Assembly (NCBI RefSeq): GCF_039545035.1
Contig: NZ_BAABRO010000012.1
Coordinates: 124,001 to 188,000, forward strand
Source: Novipirellula caenicola
GTDB lineage: Bacteria; Planctomycetota; Planctomycetia; Pirellulales; Pirellulaceae
DNA: 64,000 nucleotides
Reading direction: 5' to 3'
How positions within the stretch are numbered: the first letter of the stretch is position 1; every line of letters starts with the position of its first letter. The notes beneath the pieces are model-generated. The model did not search any database. It had not been told where the DNA came from and saw nothing but the letters and a program-made list of their open reading frames with translations. Positions 1-10,700 of this stretch are shown piece by piece. The position numbers and the translations under genes are program-made.

Positions 1-1
1 G

Positions 2-547
2 CCAATCCAAGGCCAGGAAGCAGCTACGACGGCACTGAAGGACTACAGCGAAGCGATTCGCAGCGTGTACGACCAAACGGTGCGAGGTATCAACGCGGGC
101 AAGGGGCCCGATCAACTCGCACACGAAGTCGAGCTTCCGGAGCATCTCAAGGACAAACCGTATCTGATCCAGTTCTATGGTTCGGTGCCTCATGCTGTCC
201 GCGCCATCTATACAGGGCTGCTGGGTTGGTACGATGGCAATCCAACAACGCTGAATCCGCTTGAGCCTAAAATCAAAGCCCAAAAGATGGCCGAGTTGGC
301 TGGCGGAACCCAACCGCTGACCGAGCAGATGCAATCCGCCTTGGCCGATCACGACTATCAATGGGCATTGGAATTGAGCGACCACGTCAAATGGTTGGAC
401 GACGCCGACCGACAACTCGCTCGCAAAGTGAAGATTGCGGCACTGCGAGGGCTGGCAGCACGAGAATACAACGCGCCCAATCGCAACTACTACCTCAGCT
501 ACGCGAACGAACTTGAATCAGGTCAACTCAGCGAAATCTGGTTCTAG
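2..547 (+). CDS. Alkyl-sulfatase-like hydrolase, C-terminal part (5' end outside window)
   Basis: The frame is open from the first bases of the window and ends at a TAG, so only the C-terminal ~181 residues are seen. The segment resembles the dimerisation domain of SdsA1/BDS1-type alkyl sulfatases: the pattern 'AIYTGLLGWYDGNP' and the closing 'NRNYYLSYANEL' are characteristic. In the family this helical domain follows a metallo-beta-lactamase-fold zinc domain that cleaves alkyl sulfate esters; that domain lies upstream and is not visible. The protein stops soon after the dimerisation domain, so the C-terminal SCP2-like domain of long family members appears absent. The next gene follows after 41 bases on the same strand. 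Confidence 0.75.
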   Translation, partial: PIQGQEAATTALKDYSEAIRSVYDQTVRGINAGKGPDQLAHEVELPEHLKDKPYLIQFYGSVPHAVRAIYTGLLGWYDGNPTTLNPLEPKIKAQKMAELAGGTQPLTEQMQSALADHDYQWALELSDHVKWLDDADRQLARKVKIAALRGLAAREYNAPNRNYYLSYANELESGQLSEIWF

Positions 548-588
548 TTAATTCTCACGGCAACCTGTACCACGAAATCGAGGAAACG

Positions 589-1455
589 ATGTCTAACGGC
601 AACACCATCGCAGTCGCGGCAGCCAGCGGTCAGCTTGGCGCCGCCATTGTTCAAGCCACCGTCGACATCGTCGGCGCCGAGAACGTTGTGGGTCTGGCGC
701 GAACTCCGGCGAATACCGCATCGCTTGGTGTGGAAGTTCGGCCCGGAGACTATGCCAAGCGTGATCCACTGACAAAGTCGCTCGAGGGCGTCGACACGCT
801 ATTGCTAGTTTCTGGCATGGACACGCCAGACAAGCGGATCGACCAACATCGCAATGTCATCGAAGCCGCCAAGACCGCTGGCGTCAGCAAGATTGTCTAC
901 ACCAGTATCCAGGGGGCGGAAGCGGGCACGTCATTCTCGCCGATCGTGCAGAGCAATCGGCAAACTGAACAGGACGTTCGCAACAGCGGGCTGCAATGGG
1001 TGATTGGACGCAACGGAATCTACATCGAACCGGATGTCGAGTACATCGATACCTACAAAAAACGAGGTGAGATTGCCAATTGTGCGGGCGACGCCAAGTG
1101 CGGGTACACAACCCGACCCGAGCTAGCCTACGCCTACGCGAGGATGTTGACCGAGTCAAAGCACGACGGCCAGACTTACAATCTGCACGGCACATCGATC
1201 ACGCAGCCGCAATTGGCCGACTATCTAAATCTCGCATTCGGCACGCATTTGACCTACCGATCGATGTCGGTCGCCGAGTATCGCGAGGAGCGCATCGCCG
1301 ACCTGGGCGAGTTTCTGGGGACGATCATCGCTGGCATCTACGAAGGCATCCGCGATGGTGCCGCGGACAACGAAAGCCACTTCGCCCAAGCCGCCGGCCG
1401 CCCTCATCAAAGTTGGGAAGCGTACTTCAGCCAACTGGCTCACGACAACCATTGA
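589..1455 (+). CDS. NmrA/QorB-like NAD(P)-dependent quinone oxidoreductase
   Basis: A 288-residue protein, close in length to E. coli QorB (286). The N-terminal Rossmann motif reads AAASGQLGAAIV (residues ~10-21), matching the TGATGQLG motif of the NmrA-like atypical SDR family. Further matches to QorB are the 'GVDTLLLVSG' strand, 'HRNVIEAAKTAGVSKIVYTS' and 'RNGIYIE' segments. The expected role is NAD(P)H-dependent reduction of quinones, or NADP sensing; the substrate cannot be read from sequence. It starts at ATG 589, with a purine-rich stretch (GAGGAAACG) just upstream. It may be co-transcribed with the preceding sulfatase-like gene. Confidence 0.8.
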   Translation: MSNGNTIAVAAASGQLGAAIVQATVDIVGAENVVGLARTPANTASLGVEVRPGDYAKRDPLTKSLEGVDTLLLVSGMDTPDKRIDQHRNVIEAAKTAGVSKIVYTSIQGAEAGTSFSPIVQSNRQTEQDVRNSGLQWVIGRNGIYIEPDVEYIDTYKKRGEIANCAGDAKCGYTTRPELAYAYARMLTESKHDGQTYNLHGTSITQPQLADYLNLAFGTHLTYRSMSVAEYREERIADLGEFLGTIIAGIYEGIRDGAADNESHFAQAAGRPHQSWEAYFSQLAHDNH

Positions 1456-1528
1456 TCGAGATCGCGATGAACAACACCACAAGCAGCCAGGAACCACGCT
1501 CTCCAGAGCGCAAATTCGGCAAGCAAAC

Positions 1529-1749
1529 GTTCGGCAATGACTTCGACATTTCAAAATGTTTCCCGAATGACACAAACCCTCCGTTGGCGTTTGGGTCGTT
1601 CCGCAAGAGCTTTACCGCAATGCGCGTAGCTCGCCCGTCAGCAGTTAAGGTAGTGAACGAAGCGACGAGTCCCTGCTCGGGGGTAGTGGACGAGGCGACG
1701 AGTCCCTGCGACTGAGTGACACGACGGGACTCGTTGCCTCGTCCACTAC
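1529..1749 (+). repeat. Partial copy of a dispersed MITE-like element with central palindrome
   Basis: The sequence from GTTCGGCAATGACTTCG at 1529 through the palindrome at 1683-1749 is a diverged, inverted copy of the element at 45859-46137. Shared blocks include ATTTCAAAATGTTTCCCGAA, AGAGCTTTAC and GCGTAGCTCG. The palindrome has arms GTAGTGGACGAGGC and GCCTCGTCCACTAC. An additional half-arm (GTAGTGAACGAAGC) lies at 1650. The right-hand terminal repeat present in the other copy is not found here. The element fills most of the 457-base stretch between the oxidoreductase and the next gene (1456-1912). Confidence 0.7.
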
Positions 1750-1813
1750 AGAGAAATCCTTCACCCGCGTGACTCGTCGGACAATCACAAAGCCAACGAA
1801 ACACGCAACATTT

Positions 1814-1842
1814 AATCTTTCTGTCGCATCCATCTTTCTGTC
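1814..1842. repeat. Dispersed TTTCTGTCGCA...TTTCTGTC motif
   Basis: This 29-base motif, two TTTCTGTC cores separated by GCATCCATC, recurs almost identically (reverse complement) within the tandem array at 34486-35686 and in a diverged form near 49265-49295. It lies between the MITE-like copy and the 3' end of the chimeric gene. No coding role is apparent. Confidence 0.6.
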
Positions 1843-1912
1843 CGTCATCCACTCTCCTCGGAGGCTTGCGAACAGGCAGCGGAGACTGACTTTTTTGTAT
1901 CCAGAACTTGAT

Positions 1913-2506
1913 CTAGTCGTTGGCGGCGCGAGTTCCCAATGCGCCCCAGGCTCCGAAGCGGCTGGGACTGCCCGGGGCGAGGTCACCTTCCATTCCTAGC
2001 CGAATGGTCCCACCCCAAAGGTCTCCGCAATCGATCGCGTCGGAAATGAACTTGGTTGAGCCGTCGGCGAGCAAAACGTAAACACCACCTTTGTGATAGC
2101 TGTCGGCGGGTACGATATCGAGTTCAGACGCCATCGCACTCACGGTCATTGTCATGTTCGATTGACCACTCGCGTGCCAGACATCGCCGACGAGGACATC
2201 GTTGACCACGATTGTCTGCTCGCCGTTTTCGACTCGCAGACGCCTCCCTTCGGACGCAGTTTTTAGCGGTTTGAGCGTGACAGACCATGCCCCATCCTGA
2301 GCCGCATCGGTCGTTTCTGTCTGGTCAGCAAATGTGACGGTCACCCTGTCACCTGCGTCCGCCCAACCCCAGATTTGAATCGGCTGCTCTCGTTGCAGAA
2401 CCATATGGTCGGCAAAAATGATCGCCAGCCGCATCTCGGCCGACGCGTTGCGCTCGCCAACCGCGATGATGAAAACAGCAAGCATCAGAGCGAAGCTGTA
2501 TTTCAT
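1913..2506 (-). CDS. Chimeric protein: sialate O-acetylesterase N-terminus fused to DUF1559 tail
   Basis: I chose the ATG at 2506 because it opens a signal peptide (MKYSFALMLAVFIIAVG...ASA); this gives 197 residues. Residues ~30-130 match the start of planctomycete sialate O-acetylesterases, including 'HMVLQREQPIQIWGWAD' and the catalytic-serine motif GQSNM (Ser116). From about residue 136 the sequence switches to the C-terminal end of a DUF1559 prepilin-like protein: SYHKGGVYVLLADGSTKFI, followed by an ending in [10 protein letters not shown], which closely resembles the end of the DUF1559 protein encoded at 25657-26862. The rest of the esterase, including its distal catalytic residues, is missing, so activity is unlikely. 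I infer a recombination product near base 2100. Confidence 0.75.
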   Translation of the reverse strand: MKYSFALMLAVFIIAVGERNASAEMRLAIIFADHMVLQREQPIQIWGWADAGDRVTVTFADQTETTDAAQDGAWSVTLKPLKTASEGRRLRVENGEQTIVVNDVLVGDVWHASGQSNMTMTVSAMASELDIVPADSYHKGGVYVLLADGSTKFISDAIDCGDLWGGTIRLGMEGDLAPGSPSRFGAWGALGTRAAND

Positions 2507-3011
2507 TTTGGAAAACCTATGTTCGACTTTCGCAGGTTTCAGGCGACGTTCGTAGGCTACTGTAAAACAATGGTCCCCATTGTTCTGTCCGCAACGAAGC
2601 TCTCGTTCCCAGACTCCTGCCAGGGAACGCACTACACCTGAGGCTCCGCCTCTTCCATCATGTTTTCTCAGTCGGATCCTGCAAGACAGTGGGTTGCCAG
2701 GCGAGAATCAGGGAAACAGAAAACAATAGGGACGGAAGCATGAGGCATCATGGTCCCCGCCCTCAGATCGTGATCCTCGGCGGGCTGCAACCCCGCCTTG
2801 CGTGGGCCTTCGCAAGCACTCACATTGCAGAATCCAAGGCAACTTTAAGCCGTTTTCAGACAAAGCCGAGCATTCTAATGCCGTCTAGGAGACGAATTAC
2901 AGGATTCGTCCGCCATCCGCCAGTTGTGGACTGACGGAGTTTTTTGAAACCGCGTGGCGGACTCTTTCTTTCGCCCTCGTGACCGCTGGAGGCGGCCGTC
3001 ACTGGAAGGAT
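2507..3011. other. Non-coding stretch, 505 bases
   Basis: No convincing gene. It separates the start of the chimeric gene from the 3' end of the TPR/barrel gene. Short open frames here have no recognisable domain and lack a plausible initiation site. No strong hairpin or promoter stood out. Confidence 0.5.
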
Positions 3012-5417
3012 TTAGAACCGCAGTAACGCGGAATACGTAAAGCCATCACCGCTGAATGGTGCTGCCGCTGGAATCGAGGTCGCAAAGTAGCCTGCCTGCA
3101 TCTCGACTCGATCACTATATTTCCAAGAGCCGCCTACTTGGTAGCCCCACCCCCAGCCTTCCTCGAGCACATCAATCGCTTCCCCTTGTGCGTCGAGCGA
3201 CAATCGTTGAGTCAGCGGAATCGAGTGTTCGGTGATCAACCGAATCAAATCAAAACTGTCGGGGCTGAAGTAGGTCGCCGTCTGATCAGCAAAACTCAAA
3301 TCCTCGTACTTGACCCGCAGGTACCAATCTCGACAAAGATTTGGTCGGTACGAAAGTTGGGCCATTCCGAAACGCCGCTCGTTGCCGTCATAGTAATCGG
3401 AGTAGCTGAAGGATCCTTGGGTTGACCAATGCTTATTGAAATCGATGTCATAGCCGGTGGCGTAGTTATCCATCCGGATGTTGAATTGAGGAATGCTGAT
3501 GTCGGTCAGGTAGGCGGATTCGCCCCACGCGGCTGACGCGTACAAGTCGATCGCAGCGACGGGAGTGTACTTCATCGCCAGTGATCCTGCTTGGTCAGAA
3601 TCGCGGTGTGAGTAATCGAAGTTCAGGAAACGGGCGTTGAGCTGCAGATGGCGGTTAAGGTGATATTCCCACTCCACTGCCACATCGGTTCGCTGTAGAT
3701 CGATGACTCCTTGCTCATAATCCCAGAGGTGGACGCTTGTCGTCAGGTATCCGCGGTCTGAAAGAGCCATTCTCAGTCCACCACCGAAGACCGATCGGCG
3801 AAAACCAAAGTTGTCTAGGAATTGATAACCGTCGGTGGTCGCGACATAAGCTTGCGTCGTGGCAATCTCTTCCAAACCTTGTCGCCCAGCACGTCCTGCC
3901 GGGTCGGCAACGGCCGCACGATGATACATGCCGGCTGCACCGCTGAGATTCCAATCCCAGCGATAGAGGTCCCCTAAAAGACTCAGTGCTTCGGAGTTAT
4001 CCGGTTGTTCGGATACCAAACGCTCGACACGGCAGATGGGACGATCGCTGAGTCCACGCCAACCTTCCACTTCGGCAATGCCCAAGCGTGCGTTGAAATT
4101 GACGGGGTCGCGACAGAGTACCTGATCGTAAATGGCGAGAGCTGGAGCAAAGCTGCCGGCTTGCGCATAGGCTCGGCCGAGGTTGACCAACATCCACAAG
4201 TCGTCGGGATCGCGACGCAGGACACTCTTGAACCGTTGGATCGCTTCGCACGTTTTACCGGTTCGCAATGCAGCCAACGCCATCAATTTATTCGTATCCA
4301 GATTGTCCGGCTGAATCCTCAACGCCACGCATAGGCGATGATACGCTTGCTCGGGTTGGCCAAGTTTTTCAAGTAGCACATAACCGATCGTCTGGTTCAA
4401 CGTGTGGCTGTTCGGTTCAATTTCCAAAGCCGTATAAAGACGTTCAATCGCTCTATGGAAGCACGAAAGGCAACGCGAAGCATCACCTTCGGCGATCAAT
4501 CGCCCCGCTTCTAGCAACAATTCGAGGGCTTCGGCGGTTTGGACATCGGAATTGGGGGGCAGCATATCATCGATTGCCGCGTCGCGTGCCTCGGCGAGAT
4601 CACTCCGTAGTTCCTGCGCTCGTTTATTTTCGGGGTATTGAGACAAGACCTCATCCAGCACGGCTTGGGATGCATCCCATCGTTTCGCACCTAGTAGTGC
4701 CGCCGCAAAATTTAGTTGAATCGTCGAGTCTTCGGGAATCTGATCGGCAAGTTGTCGATAGAGTTGGACTGCGTCTTCGAACCGTCCCATTTCCAATCGC
4801 GCTCTAGCGAGCAGCAAACGTGTTTCTTCGTCCTGAGGTGACACGGCATGGGCTCGCTCTAACAGCGGCAATGCATCCTGTGGCTGTTGTAGTTTGTCGA
4901 GAAACAGAAATCCGAGTGTCCGATTTACGGGAACGAGCTCGGGAGCCAATTCCGCAGCCCGGCTTAGTCGATTGGCAACTCCGCGATAGTCTTCCGCCAA
5001 TCCCGACTGTTCAGCATCTGCGTACATGGGAGCGATGCTTTGGTAGATTTCGATCGCGTCGGCGGTCGTGCTAAGCCCAAGTGCGTCTTGCTGCGCTGGT
5101 GGCATCGAGCGGATTGTCTGCAACGCATCGTCCAATCGCCCGGCCAAAACCTGAGCTCGTCCCAGCGTTGCCGCGATTGCATCGTCCCCTGGCGCAATGG
5201 CTTTGGCGCTCGAGGCTGCCTGCAGTGCTTCGACAGGTTCGCGGGCTTGGATTGCCGCTTCGGCCCAATCCAGCAGCAATGCAACGTCGCGTGGATTTTC
5301 GGCCGCTGCCTTGCGGGCTGCCTGGAGATCCGGTTGAGTGGTCTGCGCGACGAGTGTTGTCGCAAATCCAATTGCGACGAGATGCGCGGCGAAGTGACGC
5401 AAGATAAAGCGAATCAT
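3012..5417 (-). CDS. TPR-rich outer-membrane exporter with C-terminal beta-barrel
   Basis: 801 residues from the ATG at 5417. That start gives a basic N-terminus and a hydrophobic signal segment ending near AQTTQ; an in-frame ATG further upstream would precede it with a hydrophilic stretch. Residues ~30-520 are a chain of tetratricopeptide repeats (A..LG.....G....A...). Residues ~545-801 are beta-strand-like with many aromatic residues and end in '...YSALLRF', the terminal Phe typical of outer-membrane barrels. This TPR-plus-barrel layout is that of BcsC/PgaA/YaiO-type exopolysaccharide export proteins. The neighbouring upstream gene on the same strand is a cellulose-synthase-like glycosyltransferase, so I infer a role in exporting its product across the outer membrane. 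Confidence 0.8.
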   Translation of the reverse strand: MIRFILRHFAAHLVAIGFATTLVAQTTQPDLQAARKAAAENPRDVALLLDWAEAAIQAREPVEALQAASSAKAIAPGDDAIAATLGRAQVLAGRLDDALQTIRSMPPAQQDALGLSTTADAIEIYQSIAPMYADAEQSGLAEDYRGVANRLSRAAELAPELVPVNRTLGFLFLDKLQQPQDALPLLERAHAVSPQDEETRLLLARARLEMGRFEDAVQLYRQLADQIPEDSTIQLNFAAALLGAKRWDASQAVLDEVLSQYPENKRAQELRSDLAEARDAAIDDMLPPNSDVQTAEALELLLEAGRLIAEGDASRCLSCFHRAIERLYTALEIEPNSHTLNQTIGYVLLEKLGQPEQAYHRLCVALRIQPDNLDTNKLMALAALRTGKTCEAIQRFKSVLRRDPDDLWMLVNLGRAYAQAGSFAPALAIYDQVLCRDPVNFNARLGIAEVEGWRGLSDRPICRVERLVSEQPDNSEALSLLGDLYRWDWNLSGAAGMYHRAAVADPAGRAGRQGLEEIATTQAYVATTDGYQFLDNFGFRRSVFGGGLRMALSDRGYLTTSVHLWDYEQGVIDLQRTDVAVEWEYHLNRHLQLNARFLNFDYSHRDSDQAGSLAMKYTPVAAIDLYASAAWGESAYLTDISIPQFNIRMDNYATGYDIDFNKHWSTQGSFSYSDYYDGNERRFGMAQLSYRPNLCRDWYLRVKYEDLSFADQTATYFSPDSFDLIRLITEHSIPLTQRLSLDAQGEAIDVLEEGWGWGYQVGGSWKYSDRVEMQAGYFATSIPAAAPFSGDGFTYSALLRF

Positions 5418-5866
5418 TGTGAGCTTCTCAGCAACTTGTCCTCTCGGGTGAAGCCATTGCTTCAGCTGCCCCCCCGACGATTCCGAGTCATCCATTGCTC
5501 GGACATCAGTATTGGTTATCGTCGCCGCGGTCGATGCTCCTTATCTAGCTAGCCAGCTCCGGAAGATCCCTGACAGACGACCGAAGCATTACAGCACCAA
5601 CATCCGATGAAATCGGATCTATCGATCTGCTCATTAGAATCGCGCTGCCTCCCCCCCCCAAGGAAAACGGTTGATAAAGTTGGCCGTTTTGAATGACGCT
5701 GAGAAGCTCTTCTTGTTCTTGCGTCTTCACCTGAAGGTGGTGATTCGCACTTAGGCGGCAACTAACAACGCTAACCCACGCTTTGGCGAGCGCCGCTACA
5801 GATTGTGAATGCCGCTCTGAATCAGCACTCTCCAAGGCTAATCGGGGATGGACAAGTTGAGAGGGG
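5418..5866. other. Non-coding stretch with a degenerate palindromic repeat
   Basis: The 449 bases between the glycosyltransferase stop and the TPR exporter start. Bases ~5717-5812 are a decayed copy of the repeat found twice at 16583-16778 (shared GAAGGTGGTGATTCG and ACGCT.TGGCGAGCG). A run of eight or more C residues lies near 5650. Overlapping open frames here look spurious. Confidence 0.5.
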
Positions 5867-7696
5867 TTACCAGGGAACCCCCGACGGCAAGTCGAGCGAT
5901 TTCTGTACGAGAGTAACGGCACCAATCGAGAGACCCGTCAGAAGGGCCAGGAAAGGGAGGTAGAGGAAAGGCCTCATCAGCCAATGATTCCACCGTACCC
6001 GGCTAAGAAATGGAGCGAGCAGGATCGCCACGGCGAAGGAGAAGAGAACAATGTTCAGCGTGGCGATACACATCACCGCCAGTACCACGCCCAGGCTCAA
6101 TTCAAGCAGCAGCGCAACGTCGTCTTCTTTCAGCCGGAATCGACTCCGATTCGAGGCGGCGGGGGCCGCTGTTTTTTTTCCTGCCGTGCGATCGCCGGTG
6201 GCGGTAAACGTCGCGGTTCGGAACAGTAGATAGCCGATGATTGCTACCGAGGACATCACCAATAGTGACATATACGGTGCCGCCGCCAACCAAATGGTGC
6301 GTACTCCTCGAACCGGATGCTGTGCCATCAGCCAAAATCCGCCTAGCGTCGGCGCCAACGTGCAGAACCCTGTGATGACGAAATAGTCCAGTGCAAGCCC
6401 AAGATCGAAAAACCGCTCGGACAATAAAAATATCGGGAAAAGCACTTCGGTCTCGCCGACGCTGATTGCAAACAGGTTGTGAACACCGAAAAGAAATGGC
6501 ATGACCACACTGTACAAGACAATGAAGCTGAGGAAGAACAGGGGCATCAACAGACCGCCGCATGTCAATAGCGTGTCCACCTTCTCGAACCAAGGGACAT
6601 TCGAACTCTTTAAATAGGGCCAAAGATCGTAGTGGATATATTGGCAAATTCCTTGGACATAGCGTCGCTGCTGTTTTCGAAACGCGGTGTAGGTCTCGGG
6701 AAACTCTTCAAAACTTTTGACCTGTGGAACAAATCGGCCGCGATATCCCAGTCGCCTGGCACGATGACTGAGTCCAAGATCCTCCGAAATCAGCGGAGGA
6801 AAACCGCCGATTTCCTTCCAGACGTCGTAACGAATGATCCCCCCATGCCCGAGGAAGATGACGGATCCGTATCGGTTCCGCGCCGGTGCAAAGACCTTCC
6901 ACATGCTTTTAATTTGGAGCCCCAGGTCGCGAGAATAGGACGAACTAGGGTTAGGGTCCGGTTCGAAACCGCCTTGCACAAAACCGACACGCGGGTCATT
7001 CGCGAAATACGGCAGCAGTTCGGCAATGAAATAGGGCGGAAAGATACTGTCGGCGTCCGCGAGGGCAAAGTAATCGTAGCCGTGGACATGATTTTCTAAT
7101 GCGTTGTTGACGTTCCCCGCTTTATAACCCACTCGATCCGTCCGCCGCACCACGGTCACATCGTCGGGATATCGCTGAGCAAATTCGTCCACCACCTGCT
7201 TTGCGTCTTCGTTCTTGCTATCGTCAAGGATGAACGTATGACAATTCTCATACCTTTGATTGATGCACGACAGGACCGCTTTCTCCTGAAAATCGTGCAT
7301 CGTTGTGTAGAGGATCGCCACTCGCGGGCCCGCAAGAACGCGTGGTGTAATATTGACCTTGGATCTCGATAGCGAACTAAAGACCGCTTGTGCAGCAAAG
7401 AACCCTCCGTAGAGCCAGAATATGTGCGTCTGCAGGATGAACAAACCGATTGCAAATTTACCAGCGATACCGCTAGCCTCGTCAAACAGGCTGATCATCC
7501 GTGGAGTAAATGCGATAGCGCAAAGTGCGTACAGAATGAGCACTACCAGGATCATCGTTGGGCGTTTGCGTTCGAGTCCAGGCACATCCGGCGATCCTAG
7601 CGACTCCGGCGGTGTTGTCGTCTGGTCTTGTTGATACTCACGGGGCGAGCGAGCAAGGACATCAATCGTGTTTACGTTTCTGATGATGTTTTCCAT
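5867..7696 (-). CDS. Cellulose-synthase-like family 2 glycosyltransferase
   Basis: 609 residues. Two N-terminal membrane segments lie at ~50-70 and ~78-105, and several more after residue ~370. The cytoplasmic catalytic domain shows the processive GT2 signature: DDS (in ILDDSKN), DAD (in ALADADS), ED (in ISEDLGLS) and QQRRYVQG, the counterpart of QxxRW. It should polymerise a beta-linked polysaccharide from a nucleotide sugar at the inner membrane; the sugar cannot be predicted. No PilZ domain was seen at the C-terminus, unlike BcsA, so c-di-GMP control is not evident. It lies between the RHS-like gene (89 bases upstream) and the TPR exporter (about 450 bases downstream), all on one strand, suggesting a surface-polymer cluster. 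Confidence 0.85.
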   Translation of the reverse strand: MENIIRNVNTIDVLARSPREYQQDQTTTPPESLGSPDVPGLERKRPTMILVVLILYALCAIAFTPRMISLFDEASGIAGKFAIGLFILQTHIFWLYGGFFAAQAVFSSLSRSKVNITPRVLAGPRVAILYTTMHDFQEKAVLSCINQRYENCHTFILDDSKNEDAKQVVDEFAQRYPDDVTVVRRTDRVGYKAGNVNNALENHVHGYDYFALADADSIFPPYFIAELLPYFANDPRVGFVQGGFEPDPNPSSSYSRDLGLQIKSMWKVFAPARNRYGSVIFLGHGGIIRYDVWKEIGGFPPLISEDLGLSHRARRLGYRGRFVPQVKSFEEFPETYTAFRKQQRRYVQGICQYIHYDLWPYLKSSNVPWFEKVDTLLTCGGLLMPLFFLSFIVLYSVVMPFLFGVHNLFAISVGETEVLFPIFLLSERFFDLGLALDYFVITGFCTLAPTLGGFWLMAQHPVRGVRTIWLAAAPYMSLLVMSSVAIIGYLLFRTATFTATGDRTAGKKTAAPAASNRSRFRLKEDDVALLLELSLGVVLAVMCIATLNIVLFSFAVAILLAPFLSRVRWNHWLMRPFLYLPFLALLTGLSIGAVTLVQKSLDLPSGVPW

Positions 7697-7785
7697 TAAT
7701 TCAACCGATTCCTGTAGGTTGACCTAGGGTGTGTTACCGGCATTGATTTGCACCGGTCCGCTGAAACTAGAGCGAGGCTGATCCG

Positions 7786-10700
7786 CTAACGCGAGATCGA
7801 GAGGCCACGTAATGGATCTTTCAAGGCAGCCTGCAGAAGCCGGGTCTCTTCCGCTCGTGGCATGATTCCTTGCGGGCTTCGGTATGGCGATCGCAAGGGG
7901 CCGAGCGAATGAACCGAGCGGCAAAGGTACCGGCCCAAAACTTCCTGTATCCATAGTGCGTTGGTGGGATCGTCGTAGCCGCGGTTGTCAGACTGCTCCG
8001 CTGCATCTGCCCATCGATCGCTCTGAAGTCGTGATCCGTTGATTGGATCGCAGCCAGCGATCGCATACGGATGCTGTCCAGAGAGAGTCGCTAACTGGTC
8101 TGGCTCGAGAAAAGTCGCGGTGGACGATTCGTACCAGCGGTTATGGATATAGTGCAGGTCGGTTTGGGAGTCGTAAAACGCTCCTTTGAATCGGAACGGA
8201 AGTTCCACGTCCGCATCGGGGCCGGCGATTACATTTCCAAAACAATCGGTTTGCGGCGAGCTAACGATTTGGCCCTCCGTATCGGTAATTTCGCTGACAT
8301 TGCCAATCGCATCCTGCCAACAGTAATGCCAAGTGGCGTCGCGTCGCATGGCTACCAGTTCGCGGTCGCTTGGTTCCGCAGTATGCAAGCGAGGAGCCCA
8401 AACATACAGCCGAGGGTCGTTCCCGCCGTTGTTTTCAGAGTAGACAATGCGGTCGCCATCCCAGAAAAAGTGGGTGACTTGGCTGCCGATAGTTCTCGAA
8501 GCCAACCTTCCTAGCGGATCGTATTGATACGAGACAACCACTTGGTTCGGCAGCCTCACTCGCACAAGGCGACCGAGCGAGTCGTGCTCATAGGCCGTTT
8601 TCTTATCGGCTTGCAGCACTGCATTCAGATTTCCATCAAGGTCGTAAAACCGCGTGCTATCCCCTGTGCTGGAATACTGGTTTAGTACATTGGCTTTCAC
8701 TGGTTTGGTGCTCAGAGCCGTACGATTGTTGACTGCGTCATAGGCAATGGACAGCCGGTCCTCATCGCCATTTTTCACCGTGACTAACCGGCCCGCCGAA
8801 TCATAGGCGAACGACTTTGATTGGCCGCCTCGAATGGCAACCTTGGTGATGCGGCTAAGATTGTCGTACTCATAATCTCGTGCGGCCAGAGTTTGTTTTG
8901 ACGGCGATTCACTTACCACCGACTTGACTTGACCGAGACGGTCGTATTCAAACTGATGAAGCACACCGTTGGCAGTGCGACGGCTTTTCAGGCCAACCTC
9001 GTCGTAGACATACTCGGCCAATTGCATCTCATCCGCTAGGGCCAATGTGCGCAAACGTCCTGCAGGATCATACGAGTAAACAAGTTGTCCCCCAGGACTA
9101 GCCAACGACTCTTTGCGGCCCAGTCGATCATAGGTGTAAACCAGTGACTTGCCATTGGGATACTTGCATGCAGTCAAGCGGCCCGATTCGTCGTATTCGA
9201 AGCTTAGCGTTCCCCACCCGTTTGTAGCCTGAGTCAAATTCCCAACCGCATCGTACTGATAAACGACCTTGGGTTGCCGATTGATTTGCATCGACTGCAG
9301 CAATCCGCGTTTATCAAACCAATACTGGACCTTCTGGCCACTTCGCAATTCACGCTGTATGGAAGTGCCATCATCCTCTTTGAAATAGCGGCGAACCTCT
9401 GTTAAACCGTCTGGATATTGGATGTGAGTCAATTGACCATCCTCGAGGTAACGTAGCGTAGTACTTATGCCGTTGGCATCTGTAACGATGGTCGCCGACT
9501 GCTCCGGTACCTTTTTCCACGTCATCTCTGCGCCACCTGGAAACGTCAACTGCGTTTGCGAATCTTCGGGAACGGATTTCCAAACCGTGTTGTCCAGACC
9601 GGTCAGTTTACAAAGCGTGAATTGGTCGTCGTACTCGAATTGGACTGCGTGGCTATCAGCTCCGATACCGCGTGAAAGTACACGGCCATCCGATGCAATT
9701 TTCTCACTCAGAATCTCGCCGGCCGAACCCTTGATGGTTCTCGCCCCCGCCCCAATCGCATTTATCGAATAGTCGAGCTCGAGGACTTCGCTCTCGCCTT
9801 TAATACTTCGAACGAGACCGTCGTCATAGTAGGCGAGCTCCCTTTGGATCGTATCATTCCGCGTAATATTCGAGAGCCGTTGTTGGTCGTCGTAAACGTA
9901 GGCGATTTCCTCGCCCGCAGGACGAGTAACTAGGACAAGGTTTTGGTTTTGATCGTATTGAAATTGGACCGTCCGTCCTGCCGAATCGGACACGGACTCG
10001 ACAAGTTCGTCTGCATAATTGAACTGTAGGAACTGCCCCGATAGATCGGAAACCTTTACCAGTCGATCCTCTTCGTACTGCAGCGACACACGGTGTCCTT
10101 GGCCATCGTCGACCTCTAATGGCGTCAGCGATGCATCAAATCGCCAGATGAGGTGATCGTCGGTGATCAGTTGGAAGGAACCATCGGGATCACGCACCAC
10201 CTTGTGGGCCAAACCGGTAACTTCGCGGTAGACGCCTGTTTCCGTTTTGACGAAGTGAGGCCCATGTGGTCCCACACCCAGCAGTTCGATCGAGCCGTCG
10301 GTATGCTCGACCAACCGCAAACCATACGCATGGGTCCAGCCGCGACCGAATTCAGAAATGTCTGGCTCGGCAAACGCGCTATAGCGATATTGTCTTGCAA
10401 CCTGCAGGTCTAAATCCCAGTACGGCAGCGAAAGGTCGATGAACTCCGCTAGAACCGGCAACTCTCTCGCCCGAGCGATCAAACTGACCTGCACCTTGTT
10501 TTTTGTGATCTCGACGGCCGGACTCGGTTCAGGCGTTGCTTCTTCGAGCGACTCTCCGTCCGCCGCCGCAGTTTCGTTCGATGCTGCCACAGATTCGTCA
10601 AGCTCGAGTGACTCCACATCGGTTTCGCTCGCGTCTACCGAAGCAACTAAATCAGACACGCTTGCGATCAAACGATCTGCCAGCAAAACAGTCGACGCAT

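Noticed and set aside
1080-1715. 211-codon plus-strand frame overlapping the QorB-like gene
   Set aside because: Out-of-frame shadow with Arg-rich composition; the QorB-like frame explains this DNA.
5545-5925. 126-codon minus-strand frame before the TPR exporter
   Set aside because: It overlaps the end of the glycosyltransferase and a degenerate palindromic repeat; no domain seen.
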